DNA of 64,000 bases from CAVSWT01 sp963731745 (GCA_963731745.1 CAVSWT010000024.1:314426-378425); one strand, 5' to 3'; counted from the stretch's first letter, positions 1-9,528 are shown. Numbers and translations are program-made. The notes: a model not told the origin generated them from the letters alone.

Positions 1-91
1 TCAAAAGATATTGAGCTAAACTTGTAATTGAATCTAAGTTCACCCTTATTTAATAATCATTTGTATGAAATTGATTTTGTAATTCATATTT

Positions 92-2098
92 ATGCGTTTT
101 ATAAAAATTGCCATTATATTAATTTTTGTTTTATCAGCTTCGCTAACAGCGCAAAATGGCGAACAGTATGAATTACAATCGATTTCATTTGAGGGCAATC
201 ATGATATTCCTTCTTCACAGCTTAGCAGCGTAATTTTATCAAAAGAAACTCCTTGGTGGTTCTGGAAATTCATAAACTCAATTATTAGCAGTCTTGGAAA
301 TGAACCGGTTTATTTTGATTCATCAAATATCCCGGTTGATATTGAAGCATTAAAAGAATTTTACACAGCAAATGGTTTTTTCAATTCTAAAGTAGATTAT
401 AAGTATGAGGTAGATTCCAGTGCTCATGAGGTTTATCTAACCTATCTAATTACTGAAAGAGCTGCATCATTTTTTGGATCCACAAAAATATTTGGCTTAG
501 ATCAGCTTTATACCGATCCTAAAAATGCAATCCGAGAAGATGTAACTTTTGATTCGACTGAAAGATACTCGCAAGATATTTTACAGCAGGGGATTAATCA
601 ATCCGTTAATGTTTTACAAAACAGCGGGTATATGTATGCAAGGTTTGACAGTACAATAATAATTCAAGATACTATAGCTAATCGGGCAAACTTTAAAATT
701 TATTTTACCACTGGAAATTATTTTGTTGTTGATTCTATTTTAATTAAAAAAAGCGGTCCGGGCGAGAACTTAGTAAGTGAGAAACTCTTGCACGATATAG
801 TTCGGATTGAACCGGGTGAACATTATGACCTTTCTAAAATTAAAAGAAATCAATTAAGACTTTTTCGAACTGATTTATTTAACTCAGTAACTTTAACAGG
901 CGAAGCCGATTCATCCGATAAAAAAGTTAATATTGTACTTGATGGTAATATTGGTCTTTTAAACCAATTAGCACCTGAAATTATAATCAATAACCAGGAA
1001 AGCGCCTTCAATCTTGGTCTTGGAGCATCATATTTAAGAAAAAATTTTTTAGGTGATGCAAGAAAATTAACTTTAAGTGCATCAGGCGGTGTTCAAAATA
1101 TTCTGGAAGCTGATTTTTTCCCATTGTTCCAAAAGTTTTCTTTTAGAGATACTACATTACTTGGATATCTTGATTCAAGAGTAATTATTGAACAGCCTTA
1201 TCTTTTTGGTAAACCAATTTTCGGCACCTGGGAAACCTACGCTACAATAAATAAAAAACCATCTACAAATATTACAAATTTTGGTTCTAAGGTTACTTTT
1301 GAGTTTGAATTTCCCAGCTTCACATACTTTAATTTTTTAAGCACTTATTATAATATTGAGCAGACAAACGAATATTACCGAAAGAATCCGGCGGATAGCA
1401 TTTCAAAAAAATTCATTTCAGTTATTGGCGCTGATTTTGGAAAGACTGCTGTAGATAATATCCTATTTCCAACCCAGGGATATAACCTCTCCTTTCAAGT
1501 AGAAGAAGCCAATGCAATCCCATATTTAATTCAAAAGACTTTGGCGAATAGTTTTGATGGAGCACTATTTTATAAAATTCTTTTTAATGTTACGGGATAT
1601 AAAGCTGTTGATCTCAAAAAAAATAATATTTTGGCGGCTAAATTTAAAGTTGGCCATCTACAGGAATACAAAGGTTCATATGATCAAATTCCAATCAATA
1701 GAACATTATATGCCGGCGGAAGTAACTCAGTAAGAGGGTGGTCTTCTAATCAGCTTATTCCAAAAGAGAATAAAAATGTGCAGGGATTAAAGGATAAAGG
1801 AGGAACTTTTCTTGTGGAAAGTTCAATTGAATACCGTTATAGAGTTCTTAAAAATTTTGGTATTGCAACTTTTTTTGACGTCGGTAACACCTGGCTTGGA
1901 TATCAGCAATTTCGTTTTGATGAGGTAGCGCAGGCAATTGGCTTTGGTTTTAGATATTATACTGAAATTGCTCCATTCAGGGTAGATTTCGGGTTAAAAT
2001 TTTATAACCCTGATACAAAAGAATACATTTGGGATAGTTGGAACAAACATTTTCTAACCAATTTTCAAATTCATTTCGGAATTGGAGAGGCTTTCTAA
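92..2098 (+). CDS. BamA/TamA-family outer-membrane beta-barrel protein
   Basis: The 668-residue product starts with a signal peptide (residues 1-20, hydrophobic and ending LTAQ). POTRA-like repeats follow over roughly residues 25-285, for example the YELQSISFEGN start of the first. The rest is a C-terminal bacterial surface antigen (Omp85) barrel. The VRGW motif at 547-550 is the conserved VRGF/Y signature of the loop that folds into Omp85 barrels. BamA proteins usually have five POTRA domains and about 800 residues. The shorter length here fits a TamA-like or lineage-specific Omp85 paralogue rather than the main BamA. By family it acts in the outer membrane in protein insertion or translocation. 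It stands alone ahead of yicC, with a 73-bp gap. The Omp85 assignment is firm; the subfamily is not. Confidence 0.88.
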   Translation: MRFIKIAIILIFVLSASLTAQNGEQYELQSISFEGNHDIPSSQLSSVILSKETPWWFWKFINSIISSLGNEPVYFDSSNIPVDIEALKEFYTANGFFNSKVDYKYEVDSSAHEVYLTYLITERAASFFGSTKIFGLDQLYTDPKNAIREDVTFDSTERYSQDILQQGINQSVNVLQNSGYMYARFDSTIIIQDTIANRANFKIYFTTGNYFVVDSILIKKSGPGENLVSEKLLHDIVRIEPGEHYDLSKIKRNQLRLFRTDLFNSVTLTGEADSSDKKVNIVLDGNIGLLNQLAPEIIINNQESAFNLGLGASYLRKNFLGDARKLTLSASGGVQNILEADFFPLFQKFSFRDTTLLGYLDSRVIIEQPYLFGKPIFGTWETYATINKKPSTNITNFGSKVTFEFEFPSFTYFNFLSTYYNIEQTNEYYRKNPADSISKKFISVIGADFGKTAVDNILFPTQGYNLSFQVEEANAIPYLIQKTLANSFDGALFYKILFNVTGYKAVDLKKNNILAAKFKVGHLQEYKGSYDQIPINRTLYAGGSNSVRGWSSNQLIPKENKNVQGLKDKGGTFLVESSIEYRYRVLKNFGIATFFDVGNTWLGYQQFRFDEVAQAIGFGFRYYTEIAPFRVDFGLKFYNPDTKEYIWDSWNKHFLTNFQIHFGIGEAF

Positions 2099-2183
2099 AA
2101 GCTAATCTTCAAACTATTAGAAATATTTATCTTTGTTAACTCTGTTAAATTCATTATTTTAAACTTCTTTTTTGAAGGATTTT

Positions 2184-3056
2184 ATGATTTTCAGTATGAC
2201 CGGATACGGCAAAGGTTTTGCCAAAAGCAAAAATTTTTCCGTGGACGTTGAAGTAAAAAGCATAAACAGCAGGTTTCTTGATATCTATCTCAAGATTCCG
2301 TCTGCATTAATGAATAAAGAATACGAACTTCGAGAGTTTACTAAATCAAAAGTCAGTAGAGGAAAGCTAACCGTTTTCATCCAAATAAATAGCGGTGGCT
2401 CAGATAATGGAATTGCCGTTGATAAAGAAAAACTAAAAAGTTATTTAGGGTTAGTCAAGGAATTAAAAAAAGCAGCCAAAATAACAGAAAAGTTAAAGCT
2501 TGAGCATTTAATCAGCAATAAAGATATATTCTCAGTTAATGATTATTCAGTAACAGATGAACAGGTTGAACTTGTAAAAAAAGCCATTAGCGAAGCTCTC
2601 ATTCAATTAAACAATATGAAAAAGAATGAGGGGAAAGAATTAGCCAAAGATTTAATTAAAAGAATTAAAATTATTGAAGAGAAGCTTGAGATAATTGAAA
2701 AACAATCATCATTAAGTGTTAAAGAATATTTTGAAAAATTAAAAGAAAAAATTAAAACCCTTATTGAAGATACTACCGCATACAATGATAGATTAGAACT
2801 GGAACTTGCTGTGATTGCAGAGAAGTCTGAGATAACAGAAGAATGTGTTAGATTGAAAAGTCATTTAAAATTTTTCTTAGAAAGTATTGAAAAAGAATCT
2901 GACCCGGGAAGGAAATTGAATTTTCTTTGCCAGGAAATGAACCGTGAAGCAAATACAATTTCTTCAAAATCTATATCCACAATTATTACTCATAATGCAG
3001 TTTTAATTAAAGAAGAAATAGAAAAAATTCGTGAACAAATTCAAAATATTGAGTGA
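2184..3056 (+). CDS. yicC: YicC-family endoribonuclease
   Basis: This is a YicC-family protein. The product begins MIFSMTGYGKG, matching the near-universal MIxSMTGYG start of the family, so I chose the ATG at 2184 over the in-frame TTG at 2172. A GAAGGA ribosome site lies just upstream. The C-terminal DUF1732 part contains DPGRKLNFLCQEMNREANT, also a family hallmark. YicC proteins are described as endoribonucleases acting in RNA turnover; the substrate here cannot be told. The middle is lysine/glutamate-rich and probably helical. The stop codon overlaps the GTG start of gmk, so the two are translationally coupled. The yicC-gmk-rpoZ order is common in bacteria and supports the call. Confidence 0.93.
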   Translation: MIFSMTGYGKGFAKSKNFSVDVEVKSINSRFLDIYLKIPSALMNKEYELREFTKSKVSRGKLTVFIQINSGGSDNGIAVDKEKLKSYLGLVKELKKAAKITEKLKLEHLISNKDIFSVNDYSVTDEQVELVKKAISEALIQLNNMKKNEGKELAKDLIKRIKIIEEKLEIIEKQSSLSVKEYFEKLKEKIKTLIEDTTAYNDRLELELAVIAEKSEITEECVRLKSHLKFFLESIEKESDPGRKLNFLCQEMNREANTISSKSISTIITHNAVLIKEEIEKIREQIQNIE

Positions 3057-3631
3057 GCTTGAAAGAAAAGCATGGAGAAATAATTGTTGTTGCTGCACCC
3101 AGCGGTACTGGAAAAACTACTATTGTTAAAAGAATTTTAAATAAATTTCCTGAAATAAATTTCTCAATCTCAGCTACTACTCGAAAAAAGAGAGAAAATG
3201 AAACTAATGGCGTAGAATATTTTTTTATTTCTGAACAGGAATTTAAAGAGAAAATAAAAAATAACGAATTTGCTGAATGGGAAAGATTTTATGATTATTA
3301 TTACGGTACACTTAAAAGTTTTATAGATAATTACATCCTGGCAAACAAACCCATTCTTCTAGAACTGGATGTAAATGGTGCTCTTTCTATTAAAAAGAAT
3401 TATCCGAAAGCTCATTTAATTTATATAGTTCCACCAAGTAAAGAAGAGCTGATAAAAAGACTAACTGCGAGAAATACCGAAAGCGAAGAAGATCTTAAAA
3501 AGCGAATTGAGAGAGCAAAAATGGAATTGAGTCTTAAAGATAAATTTGATTACTTTGTACATAATGATGATTTGGAAAAAGCAGTTAGAGAAGCAAAAAA
3601 TTTAATAAAAAATATATTATATAAGGAGTAA
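3053..3631 (+). CDS. gmk: Guanylate kinase
   Basis: Guanylate kinase phosphorylates GMP to GDP with ATP in purine salvage and nucleotide supply. The P-loop SGTGKT is at residues 17-22 (the first Gly of the usual GPSGAGKT is Ala). It is followed by the GMP-binding segment with SATTRKKRENETNGVEYFF, equivalent to the S-x-TTRxxRxGExxGxxY block. The EWERFYDYYYGT and ELDVNGA segments are also typical. The length of 192 residues is near the usual 200. The GTG start at 3053 overlaps the yicC stop; a TTG at 3059 is an alternative. rpoZ follows five bases after the stop, so all three genes probably share one transcript. Confidence 0.96.
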   Translation: MSLKEKHGEIIVVAAPSGTGKTTIVKRILNKFPEINFSISATTRKKRENETNGVEYFFISEQEFKEKIKNNEFAEWERFYDYYYGTLKSFIDNYILANKPILLELDVNGALSIKKNYPKAHLIYIVPPSKEELIKRLTARNTESEEDLKKRIERAKMELSLKDKFDYFVHNDDLEKAVREAKNLIKNILYKE

Positions 3632-3636
3632 CTAAA

Positions 3637-3927
3637 TTGGAAATAAATCCTATTGATTTAAGAGAGATAGATAAAAACGCCGCTAATGTTTATGAAGGAA
3701 TAATCGTTGCCTCAAAACGCGGACGGCAAATAAATGATGAAAATAAGATTGAATACAATGCTTTAATCAGCACAATCCCTACTGGAACAACTGATGATGA
3801 AGCTGAAGACATTGAAAATCCAGCTCAACTTAAAATATCTTTGGATTTTGAAAAAAGAGAAAAACCCCACATTCAAGCATTGAATGAACTGCTGGATGGT
3901 GAAATTAAATTTAAATATAAAAAATAA
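3637..3927 (+). CDS. rpoZ: DNA-directed RNA polymerase omega subunit
   Basis: This small protein of 96 residues is the RNA polymerase omega subunit, which helps assemble and stabilise the core enzyme. The segment NAANVYEGIIVASKRGRQIN matches the omega pattern of a Tyr-Glu helix followed by A-x-R-A-R-Q-(I/L). It starts at a TTG codon preceded by a clear AAGGAG ribosome site (3623-3628), which fixes the start. It is the last gene of the yicC-gmk-rpoZ operon, the classical partner arrangement of gmk and rpoZ, and is followed by a strong intrinsic terminator. The acidic region around residues 50-65 is not conserved and probably flexible. Confidence 0.92.
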   Translation: MEINPIDLREIDKNAANVYEGIIVASKRGRQINDENKIEYNALISTIPTGTTDDEAEDIENPAQLKISLDFEKREKPHIQALNELLDGEIKFKYKK

Positions 3928-3976
3928 TTTTGTTCCTAGCTTTTGTTATTGAGGGGTTGTGTTAGTCATAATTTTC

Positions 3977-4030
3977 GATGCTGGATTTATAAAGAAAGAT
4001 TATTTTTATAAACCAGCATCTTATTTTAAT
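3977..4030 (+). terminator. Rho-independent terminator after rpoZ
   Basis: A nearly perfect inverted repeat has arms GATGCTGG and CCAGCATC, extended inwards by TTTATAAA on both sides with one bulged base. It is followed by TTATTTT. It ends the yicC-gmk-rpoZ transcript. Confidence 0.8.
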
Positions 4031-4107
4031 AGCTGATATAATTATTAGCAACTCAATTTAAACAAAATAATTTCTCTTCATTTAAAAACATATAAATCAT
4101 ATCTTAG

Positions 4108-5316
4108 ATGCAGAATGATATCCTATCCGGCAAAAAAATTATTATTGGTGTTACTGGCTGCATTGCCGCATATAAATCTGCTTTACTAATACGCGAATTA
4201 ATTAAACGTAAAGCTGAAGTAAAAGTTGTCATGACTCCTTCAGCAACTGAATTTATTTCACCGCTTACACTTTCTTCCCTTTCAAAAAATAAAGTTATTG
4301 TAAATACATTTCCTTCTTCACAAAAAAATGGAACTGAACTTTCAACCTGGCATATTGATTATGCGGTCTGGGCAGATGTAATGGTTATTGCGCCATGCAC
4401 GATAAATACCGCTGCCAAAATTGCTCATGGCTTTGCGGATAATGCTTTGACAACGTTAACATCCGCTTTGAGATGTCCATTAATTATTTCTCCTGCTGCT
4501 GACGTTGATATGTATAATAATAAGGTTACGCAAGAAAATTTAACAAAGTTGGAAAATCTTGGACATTTTATTATTCAAGCTGAAGAAGGTGAATTGGCAA
4601 GCAGCTTAAGCGGAAAAGGCAGACTGCCGGAAACTCATAAAATTATTGATACAATTGAAATTGTGTTAAGCGGCTGCAAAAAAGATTTATTGAGAAAAAA
4701 TATTTTGGTTACTGCCGGCCCTACATTTGAAGATATTGATCCGGTTCGATTTATCGGAAATAGATCTTCAGGTAAGATGGGTTATGAAATTGCTAAAGCC
4801 GCTTATCTTCGCGGTGCGAATGTAACATTGGTTTCGGGACCCTCTTCAGAAATTTCGTATCCCGAAATAAATAAAATAAAAATTCGTTCTGCTTTGGAGA
4901 TGAAAAAAGCTGTGGATAAAGAGTTAAGTAAAAATGATATTTTAATTATGTCTGCTGCGGTTGCTGACTATAGACCAAACAAAATTTCTGTAAAAAAAAT
5001 AAAAAAAGATTCGGGTTTAGATAAAATCGATTTGGAATCTACTGCAGATATTTTATCTTCATTAAAGAAAAAAGATCAAAAAATAATTGGATTTGCTCTT
5101 GAAACGGATAATGAGTTGAAAAATGCTCAAAAGAAAATCAAAGATAAAAATTTAGATATGATTGTGCTTAATTCACTAAAAGATAAAAAAAGCGGATTTG
5201 AGTTTGACACGAACAAAATTACAGTGATACATAAAAATGGAAAGAAAATAAATTTTCCGCTTCAATCTAAATTTCAGGCAGCAAATAAAATATTATCAGA
5301 AATAATCAAATTGTAG
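4108..5316 (+). CDS. coaBC: Bifunctional phosphopantothenoylcysteine decarboxylase/synthetase
   Basis: CoaBC performs two steps of coenzyme A synthesis: ligation of cysteine to 4'-phosphopantothenate (CoaB) and FMN-dependent decarboxylation (CoaC). The N-terminal flavoprotein half (about 1-185) shows GVTGCIAAYKS, the APCTINTAAKIAHG nucleotide segment and SPAADVDMYNN, a variant of the usual PAMNxxM. The C-terminal CoaB half opens with VTAGPTFEDIDPVRFIGNRS and contains SSGKMG and AAVADYRP. The total of 402 residues is normal for the fusion. No strong ribosome site precedes the ATG. The gene lies after the rpoZ terminator and so probably has its own promoter; a palindromic repeat separates it from the next gene. 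Confidence 0.95.
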   Translation: MQNDILSGKKIIIGVTGCIAAYKSALLIRELIKRKAEVKVVMTPSATEFISPLTLSSLSKNKVIVNTFPSSQKNGTELSTWHIDYAVWADVMVIAPCTINTAAKIAHGFADNALTTLTSALRCPLIISPAADVDMYNNKVTQENLTKLENLGHFIIQAEEGELASSLSGKGRLPETHKIIDTIEIVLSGCKKDLLRKNILVTAGPTFEDIDPVRFIGNRSSGKMGYEIAKAAYLRGANVTLVSGPSSEISYPEINKIKIRSALEMKKAVDKELSKNDILIMSAAVADYRPNKISVKKIKKDSGLDKIDLESTADILSSLKKKDQKIIGFALETDNELKNAQKKIKDKNLDMIVLNSLKDKKSGFEFDTNKITVIHKNGKKINFPLQSKFQAANKILSEIIKL

Positions 5317-5337
5317 AGACGCTTCGGTAAAGCGTCT
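5317..5337. repeat. AGACGC-type palindrome, possible hairpin terminator
   Basis: A perfect 8-bp stem AGACGCTT/AAGCGTCT with a 5-base loop begins directly after the coaBC stop. The flanking TAGAGACGC and GCGTCTAA resemble the palindrome inside the T9SS protein gene near 51580 (AGAGTCGC...GCGTCT). That suggests a dispersed repeat family which may also serve as a terminator here. Confidence 0.55.
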
Positions 5338-5361
5338 AATTTCGAAATCGCTTATACATTT

Positions 5362-6096
5362 ATGAACACCCATCTAAAAAATAAAATCATCCAATCATTA
5401 AAAGATCAAAAAGAAATTTTTGGTGATGAATTATTTGAAGAGAATATATTGAAAAGAAAAACCATCATAGTTAAAAAAGAATCAACCGCTGAAAATAAGA
5501 ATGAAGCTTCCGAAAGTTTATTTGAAGAAAATTGGAAATCTGCCAAAACACTTGATGAACTTGAAAGCATGATAAATACCTGTACTAAATGTCCATTGCA
5601 CGAAAACAGAAATAAATTTGTATTCGGGAAAGGCAATCCTAACGCAGATGTGATGGTTGTCGGGGAAGGCCCTGGTGCAGAAGAGGATAAGCAAGGTGAA
5701 CCATTTGTTGGACGTGCCGGACAATTATTAACGGATATTTTAAAAGCAATAAATTTTACACGGGAAGAAGTTTATATTGCTAATGTAGTTAAAAGCCGCC
5801 CACCCGGAAACCGAACTCCAAATACAGAAGAAATGGAAGCATGCATTCCTTATTTAAAAAAACAAATTGCCTTAATAAAGCCTAAATTAATTCTGTGTGT
5901 TGGATTAACTGCAGCACAAGGAGTTTTAAAGAAAAAAGATTCGCTCACTAAAATGCGCGGGCAAGTATTTGAATTTGAAGGCGCTAAAGTTATGGTTACA
6001 TATCATCCGGCTGCTTTGCTGCGAAATCCAAATTGGAAACGTCCCACGTGGGAAGATGTAAAAAAATTCCGTGCGCTGTATGACGAGATGAAATAA
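5362..6096 (+). CDS. Family-4 uracil-DNA glycosylase
   Basis: This enzyme removes uracil from DNA in base-excision repair. The hallmark [20 protein letters not shown] (about residues 98-117) is the active-site block of family-4 iron-sulfur uracil-DNA glycosylases. The four expected [4Fe-4S] ligands are visible as CTKC, Cys in EACIPYL and Cys in ILCVGL. The segment [11 protein letters not shown] carries the conserved His-Pro motif. At 244 residues it is longer than the usual core because of a charged N-terminal extension of about 70 residues with no recognisable domain. It lies 45 bp after coaBC in the same direction. Confidence 0.93.
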   Translation: MNTHLKNKIIQSLKDQKEIFGDELFEENILKRKTIIVKKESTAENKNEASESLFEENWKSAKTLDELESMINTCTKCPLHENRNKFVFGKGNPNADVMVVGEGPGAEEDKQGEPFVGRAGQLLTDILKAINFTREEVYIANVVKSRPPGNRTPNTEEMEACIPYLKKQIALIKPKLILCVGLTAAQGVLKKKDSLTKMRGQVFEFEGAKVMVTYHPAALLRNPNWKRPTWEDVKKFRALYDEMK

Positions 6097-6225
6097 AATT
6101 CTTGTATAATCAAATTAAAAGAAGAACATTTGATTTTTGAAATAACAAATGCATATTTATAGCTTATTTTTAAGCTAATATTTTTTATTTTCCAATTGTA
6201 ATTAAAATAGATTTTCAAAAATTAA

Positions 6226-6247
6226 CCCCGATTCTTTCGGGGATTTT
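6226..6247 (+). terminator. Hairpin CCCCGA-TCGGGG with T-run, just before dnaB
   Basis: A 6-bp GC-rich stem (CCCCGA/TCGGGG, 5-base loop) followed by ATTTT looks like an intrinsic terminator for the uracil-DNA glycosylase transcript. It ends only five bases before the dnaB ATG, leaving no room for a ribosome site. Confidence 0.6.
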
Positions 6248-6252
6248 CATCT

Positions 6253-7683
6253 ATGCCAAGACCAAAGAAATTTAATACTGCTGTAGACAAATTAATTCCT
6301 GCTGATGTCAAACCGCCGTCTGCTCCGGAGATCGAAGCGTCTGTTTTAGGTGCCATGCTTATTGAAAAAGAAGCTGTACCGAAAGCAATTGAATTGCTAA
6401 AAACAAATAGCTTTTATTTAAGGGAACATCAATTAATTTTTGAAGCAATGATTCATCTTTTTGATTTAGGTGAACCGATTGATACTGTAACTGTTTACGA
6501 AGAACTAAAAAAACGTGAGCAGACTGATTCATCAGGCGGAGCAGTTTATTTAAGCAAACTTTCACAAAATATATCTTCTGCAGCAAATATTGAATTTCAT
6601 GCTAAAATTATTTTAGAGAAAGAAATTTTACGCGGACTGATTACAAGTGCACATGAAATAGCACGCTCAGCTTATGATGGAACTGAGGATGCGTTTGATC
6701 TATTGGATATTGCTGAAAGTAAAATATTTGAAATTACAGAATCTCATTTAAAAAAATCTTACCAGGGAATGGATCGTGCTGTTAGAGATGCTTTGGAATA
6801 TATTGAAGCAATTCATTCAAACACAACTAAAAAGTTTTCTGTTCCAACCGGCTTTTATGAATTGGATGAATTACTTGGCGGTTTTCAAAAATCTGATTTG
6901 ATTATAATTGCAGCCCGGCCATCCATGGGGAAAACAGCACTAGCACTTTCTCTAGCGCGTAATGCGGCGATTGAACATAAAGTCCCGATTGGAATTTTTA
7001 GTCTTGAAATGTCAACGATGCAGCTGGTAATTCGCCTTCTTTGTGCTGAAGGCAGATTGAATGCACATTTAGTGAGAACCGGAAAATTACCGAATGAAGA
7101 AGGAGTGAAGCTTAGTAAAAATGCTCATAAATTAATTGAAGCACCTTTGTTTGTTGATGATACTCCGGCGCAGACTGTTTTGGAAATTCGTGCAAAAGCT
7201 AGAAGATTAAAATCCGAACATGATATTGGAATGATTATAATTGATTACTTGCAGCTTATGCAGGGACCATCAAATTCAGAAAGCCGTGAAAGAGAAATTT
7301 CACATATTTCCCGATCGTTAAAATCACTCGCCAAAGAATTAAATATCCCTGTAGTGGCATTAGCACAGTTAAATAGAGCGGTTGAAGCGAGAACAGATAA
7401 ACGTCCGCAGCTTTCTGATCTTCGTGAATCCGGTTCGATTGAACAGGATGCAGATGTGGTAATCTTTTTAAACCGTCCTGAATATTATGGAATAATGAAA
7501 AATGAAAATGGTGATTCAAACGAAGGTGTTGCCGAAATAATTATTGGTAAGCAAAGAAATGGTCCAACAGGAACTATACGTTTGGCTTTCATAAAAGATT
7601 ATGCGAGATTCGAAAATCTTGCACATGCAAGACAGATTGAAGAATATTCTTCGGTTAATGTTGGCGGTGAGGACATTATTTAG
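6253..7683 (+). CDS. dnaB: Replicative DNA helicase DnaB
   Basis: DnaB unwinds DNA at the replication fork as a hexamer. The N-terminal domain begins around PPSAPEIEASVLGAMLIEK and includes LREHQLIFEAM, typical of DnaB. The RecA-like C-terminal domain has Walker A ARPSMGKTA near residues 221-229, Walker B IIIIDYLQLM near 330, and downstream QLNRAVEARTDKRPQLSDLR followed by SGSIEQDADVV. The 476-residue length is normal, and no intein interrupts it. The first 25 residues are a basic, proline-rich extension. The ATG at 6253 is directly preceded by a terminator-like hairpin, and no Shine-Dalgarno sequence is present. Translation may therefore rely on a leaderless message or a slightly later start. 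Confidence 0.96.
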   Translation: MPRPKKFNTAVDKLIPADVKPPSAPEIEASVLGAMLIEKEAVPKAIELLKTNSFYLREHQLIFEAMIHLFDLGEPIDTVTVYEELKKREQTDSSGGAVYLSKLSQNISSAANIEFHAKIILEKEILRGLITSAHEIARSAYDGTEDAFDLLDIAESKIFEITESHLKKSYQGMDRAVRDALEYIEAIHSNTTKKFSVPTGFYELDELLGGFQKSDLIIIAARPSMGKTALALSLARNAAIEHKVPIGIFSLEMSTMQLVIRLLCAEGRLNAHLVRTGKLPNEEGVKLSKNAHKLIEAPLFVDDTPAQTVLEIRAKARRLKSEHDIGMIIIDYLQLMQGPSNSESREREISHISRSLKSLAKELNIPVVALAQLNRAVEARTDKRPQLSDLRESGSIEQDADVVIFLNRPEYYGIMKNENGDSNEGVAEIIIGKQRNGPTGTIRLAFIKDYARFENLAHARQIEEYSSVNVGGEDII

Positions 7684-7752
7684 TTGAAGTCAAAAGTAAA
7701 AAGTAAAAACCAAGATTCAAATTGTAAAAGAATTTATTTCCCGGAATTAAAA

Positions 7753-8622
7753 ATGATTAGTTTAAGTAAAAAAATATTATCGTTTGTTTTTTTAGTGTCA
7801 ATGTTATCTCAAGCCCAGATTTATACTGATAAGGATGTTGAAGTTTGTAAATCAAAATTTGAAATGGCAGTATCAAAAGGCCTTTCAGATAAGCCGATTG
7901 GCGATGTGATTACGGCTGTTGGAAAAAGTTTTCTGGGAACAGATTACATCGCACACACTTTGGAAAAAGGAGATTCAGAACAGCTTGTAATAAACTTAAC
8001 GGGGCTCGACTGCACAACATTTTTAGAGAATGCTTTAGTTTTTTCAAGATTAATAAAAGAAGGTAAGACTACATTTAAAGATTATGAAAATGAATTGGAA
8101 AAAATTAGATATAGAAATGGGAAATTAGATCAGTATCCATCACGTCTTCATTACTTCTCTGATTGGATATACAATAATACTAACAAAGGGATAGTCAACG
8201 ATGTAACGAAAGAGATTGGCGGGGAGCCTATTAAATTTGATGTTGGATTCATGTCTGAAAATCCAAAATATTACGTCCAATTAAAAGATAATCCAGAATT
8301 TATTCCGATTATAAAAAAACAAGAAGAAGCAATTAATAAAAGGGAATACTATTACATCCCGAAAGAAAAAGTTGCGGATGTTGAAGATAAAATCCACAAC
8401 GGTGACTTAATTGCAATCACCACTAATTTAAAAGGTTTGGACATTGGCCATGTTGGAATTGCGATTAAATTGGATGACGGAAGAATTCATTTTCTTCACG
8501 CACCGATCGTAGGTTCTAAAGTGCAAATAACAGATATGCCTCTTCCTGATTATTTAGCAAAGGTAAAAAAGCACACAGGCATAATTGTATTAAGAGCGGA
8601 TGATCCTTCAATAAAAAATTGA
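7753..8622 (+). CDS. DUF1460-family amidase-like exported protein
   Basis: The protein belongs to the DUF1460 group (N-acetylmuramoyl-L-alanine amidase-like, NlpC/P60-related fold). I chose the ATG at 7753 because it gives a clean signal peptide, a lysine pair then a hydrophobic run ending LSQAQ. An upstream TTG at 7684 would add a charged tail. The likely catalytic Cys87 sits in GLDCTTFLEN and His233 in DIGHVGIAI, the two conserved positions of the family. A function in cleaving muropeptides in the periplasm is inferred from family members. It follows dnaB with little spacing, though a promoter could lie within the end of dnaB. Confidence 0.83.
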   Translation: MISLSKKILSFVFLVSMLSQAQIYTDKDVEVCKSKFEMAVSKGLSDKPIGDVITAVGKSFLGTDYIAHTLEKGDSEQLVINLTGLDCTTFLENALVFSRLIKEGKTTFKDYENELEKIRYRNGKLDQYPSRLHYFSDWIYNNTNKGIVNDVTKEIGGEPIKFDVGFMSENPKYYVQLKDNPEFIPIIKKQEEAINKREYYYIPKEKVADVEDKIHNGDLIAITTNLKGLDIGHVGIAIKLDDGRIHFLHAPIVGSKVQITDMPLPDYLAKVKKHTGIIVLRADDPSIKN

Positions 8623-8643
8623 ATAATTAATTTTGAAATAAAT

Positions 8644-9528
8644 TCAAGGTAAGTTTTTAATTATTTCATTTATACACTCTTCAATGCTTTTCTGTTTTAT
8701 TCCAAAAGATTGCAGTTTTGCAGTGTTCATAGAAACATCAGCAACTTGCGGCATCTCTGGAATATCATTCATAGAAATTGGGACAAGAAAATTTTTATCA
8801 AGCGATGAAATTTCACAAAGTCTTTCGCCAAGCTGAAATCTTGAAACTCTTTCCGGTCCGCAAAAGTTTATGATTTCATTTTTAATTTCTTTTTGAATTA
8901 ACTCATTTATAATTCTTGCAGCATCTTGTAAGGCTAATGGTGTTCTGAATTGGTCTGTAAAAAGCTTGACTTGCTTTCCATCTTTTAAATTGTTGTACAT
9001 TTCATGAAAATGGCATGTGGAATGGTTTAATCCAAAACCGTACATTAAAGCAGTTCTTAAAATTATAAAATCATCAAATGTTTCTTCAATTTTTACTTCA
9101 CCCATTAATTTTGTTTCTGCATAAATAGAAACGGGGATTAGTTTGCTCTCTTCAGTCAACATTGAACCGCGGTATCCGGCATAAACTAAATCGGTAGAAG
9201 TATAAACTAATTTTGAACGATATTTTTCACAAAGTTCAGCAATATTTTTTGTAGCATTAACGTTTATGCTGTAAACTTCTTTGGTTTTTAATTTTGAAGC
9301 AATATTTGGATTTGAAACTGCTGCTGTATGAATTACAACTTGAGGATTAAAACTTGAAAATATCTCTTCTAAAATATCACTGTTTGTGATGTCAACTTTT
9401 GCAGAATTAAATTCTTTACAGTTGCCAATGCTGTTATTATAAAGAGTTAATATTTCATTCCCCTTTGATAACTGTAAATTAAGATATTGGCCAAGTAACC
9501 CGCTGCCGCCTGTGATTAATATTTTCAT
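8644..9528 (-). CDS. SDR-family sugar-nucleotide reductase, RmlD-like
   Basis: This 294-residue protein belongs to the extended short-chain dehydrogenase family. It has the Rossmann motif TGGSGLLG at residues 6-13, a catalytic Thr/Ser region near STDLVYA (111-117) and YAETK at 136-140. The overall pattern, including VIHTAAVSNP and ETKLMGEV, resembles dTDP-4-dehydrorhamnose reductase and the related MAT2B-type proteins. Whether the substrate is a dTDP sugar is not certain. No rml partner genes adjoin it; the nearest is rfbB about 6 kb away on the other strand. It is convergent with the DUF1460 gene, only 21 bp apart. Confidence 0.78.
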   Translation of the reverse strand: MKILITGGSGLLGQYLNLQLSKGNEILTLYNNSIGNCKEFNSAKVDITNSDILEEIFSSFNPQVVIHTAAVSNPNIASKLKTKEVYSINVNATKNIAELCEKYRSKLVYTSTDLVYAGYRGSMLTEESKLIPVSIYAETKLMGEVKIEETFDDFIILRTALMYGFGLNHSTCHFHEMYNNLKDGKQVKLFTDQFRTPLALQDAARIINELIQKEIKNEIINFCGPERVSRFQLGERLCEISSLDKNFLVPISMNDIPEMPQVADVSMNTAKLQSFGIKQKSIEECINEIIKNLP

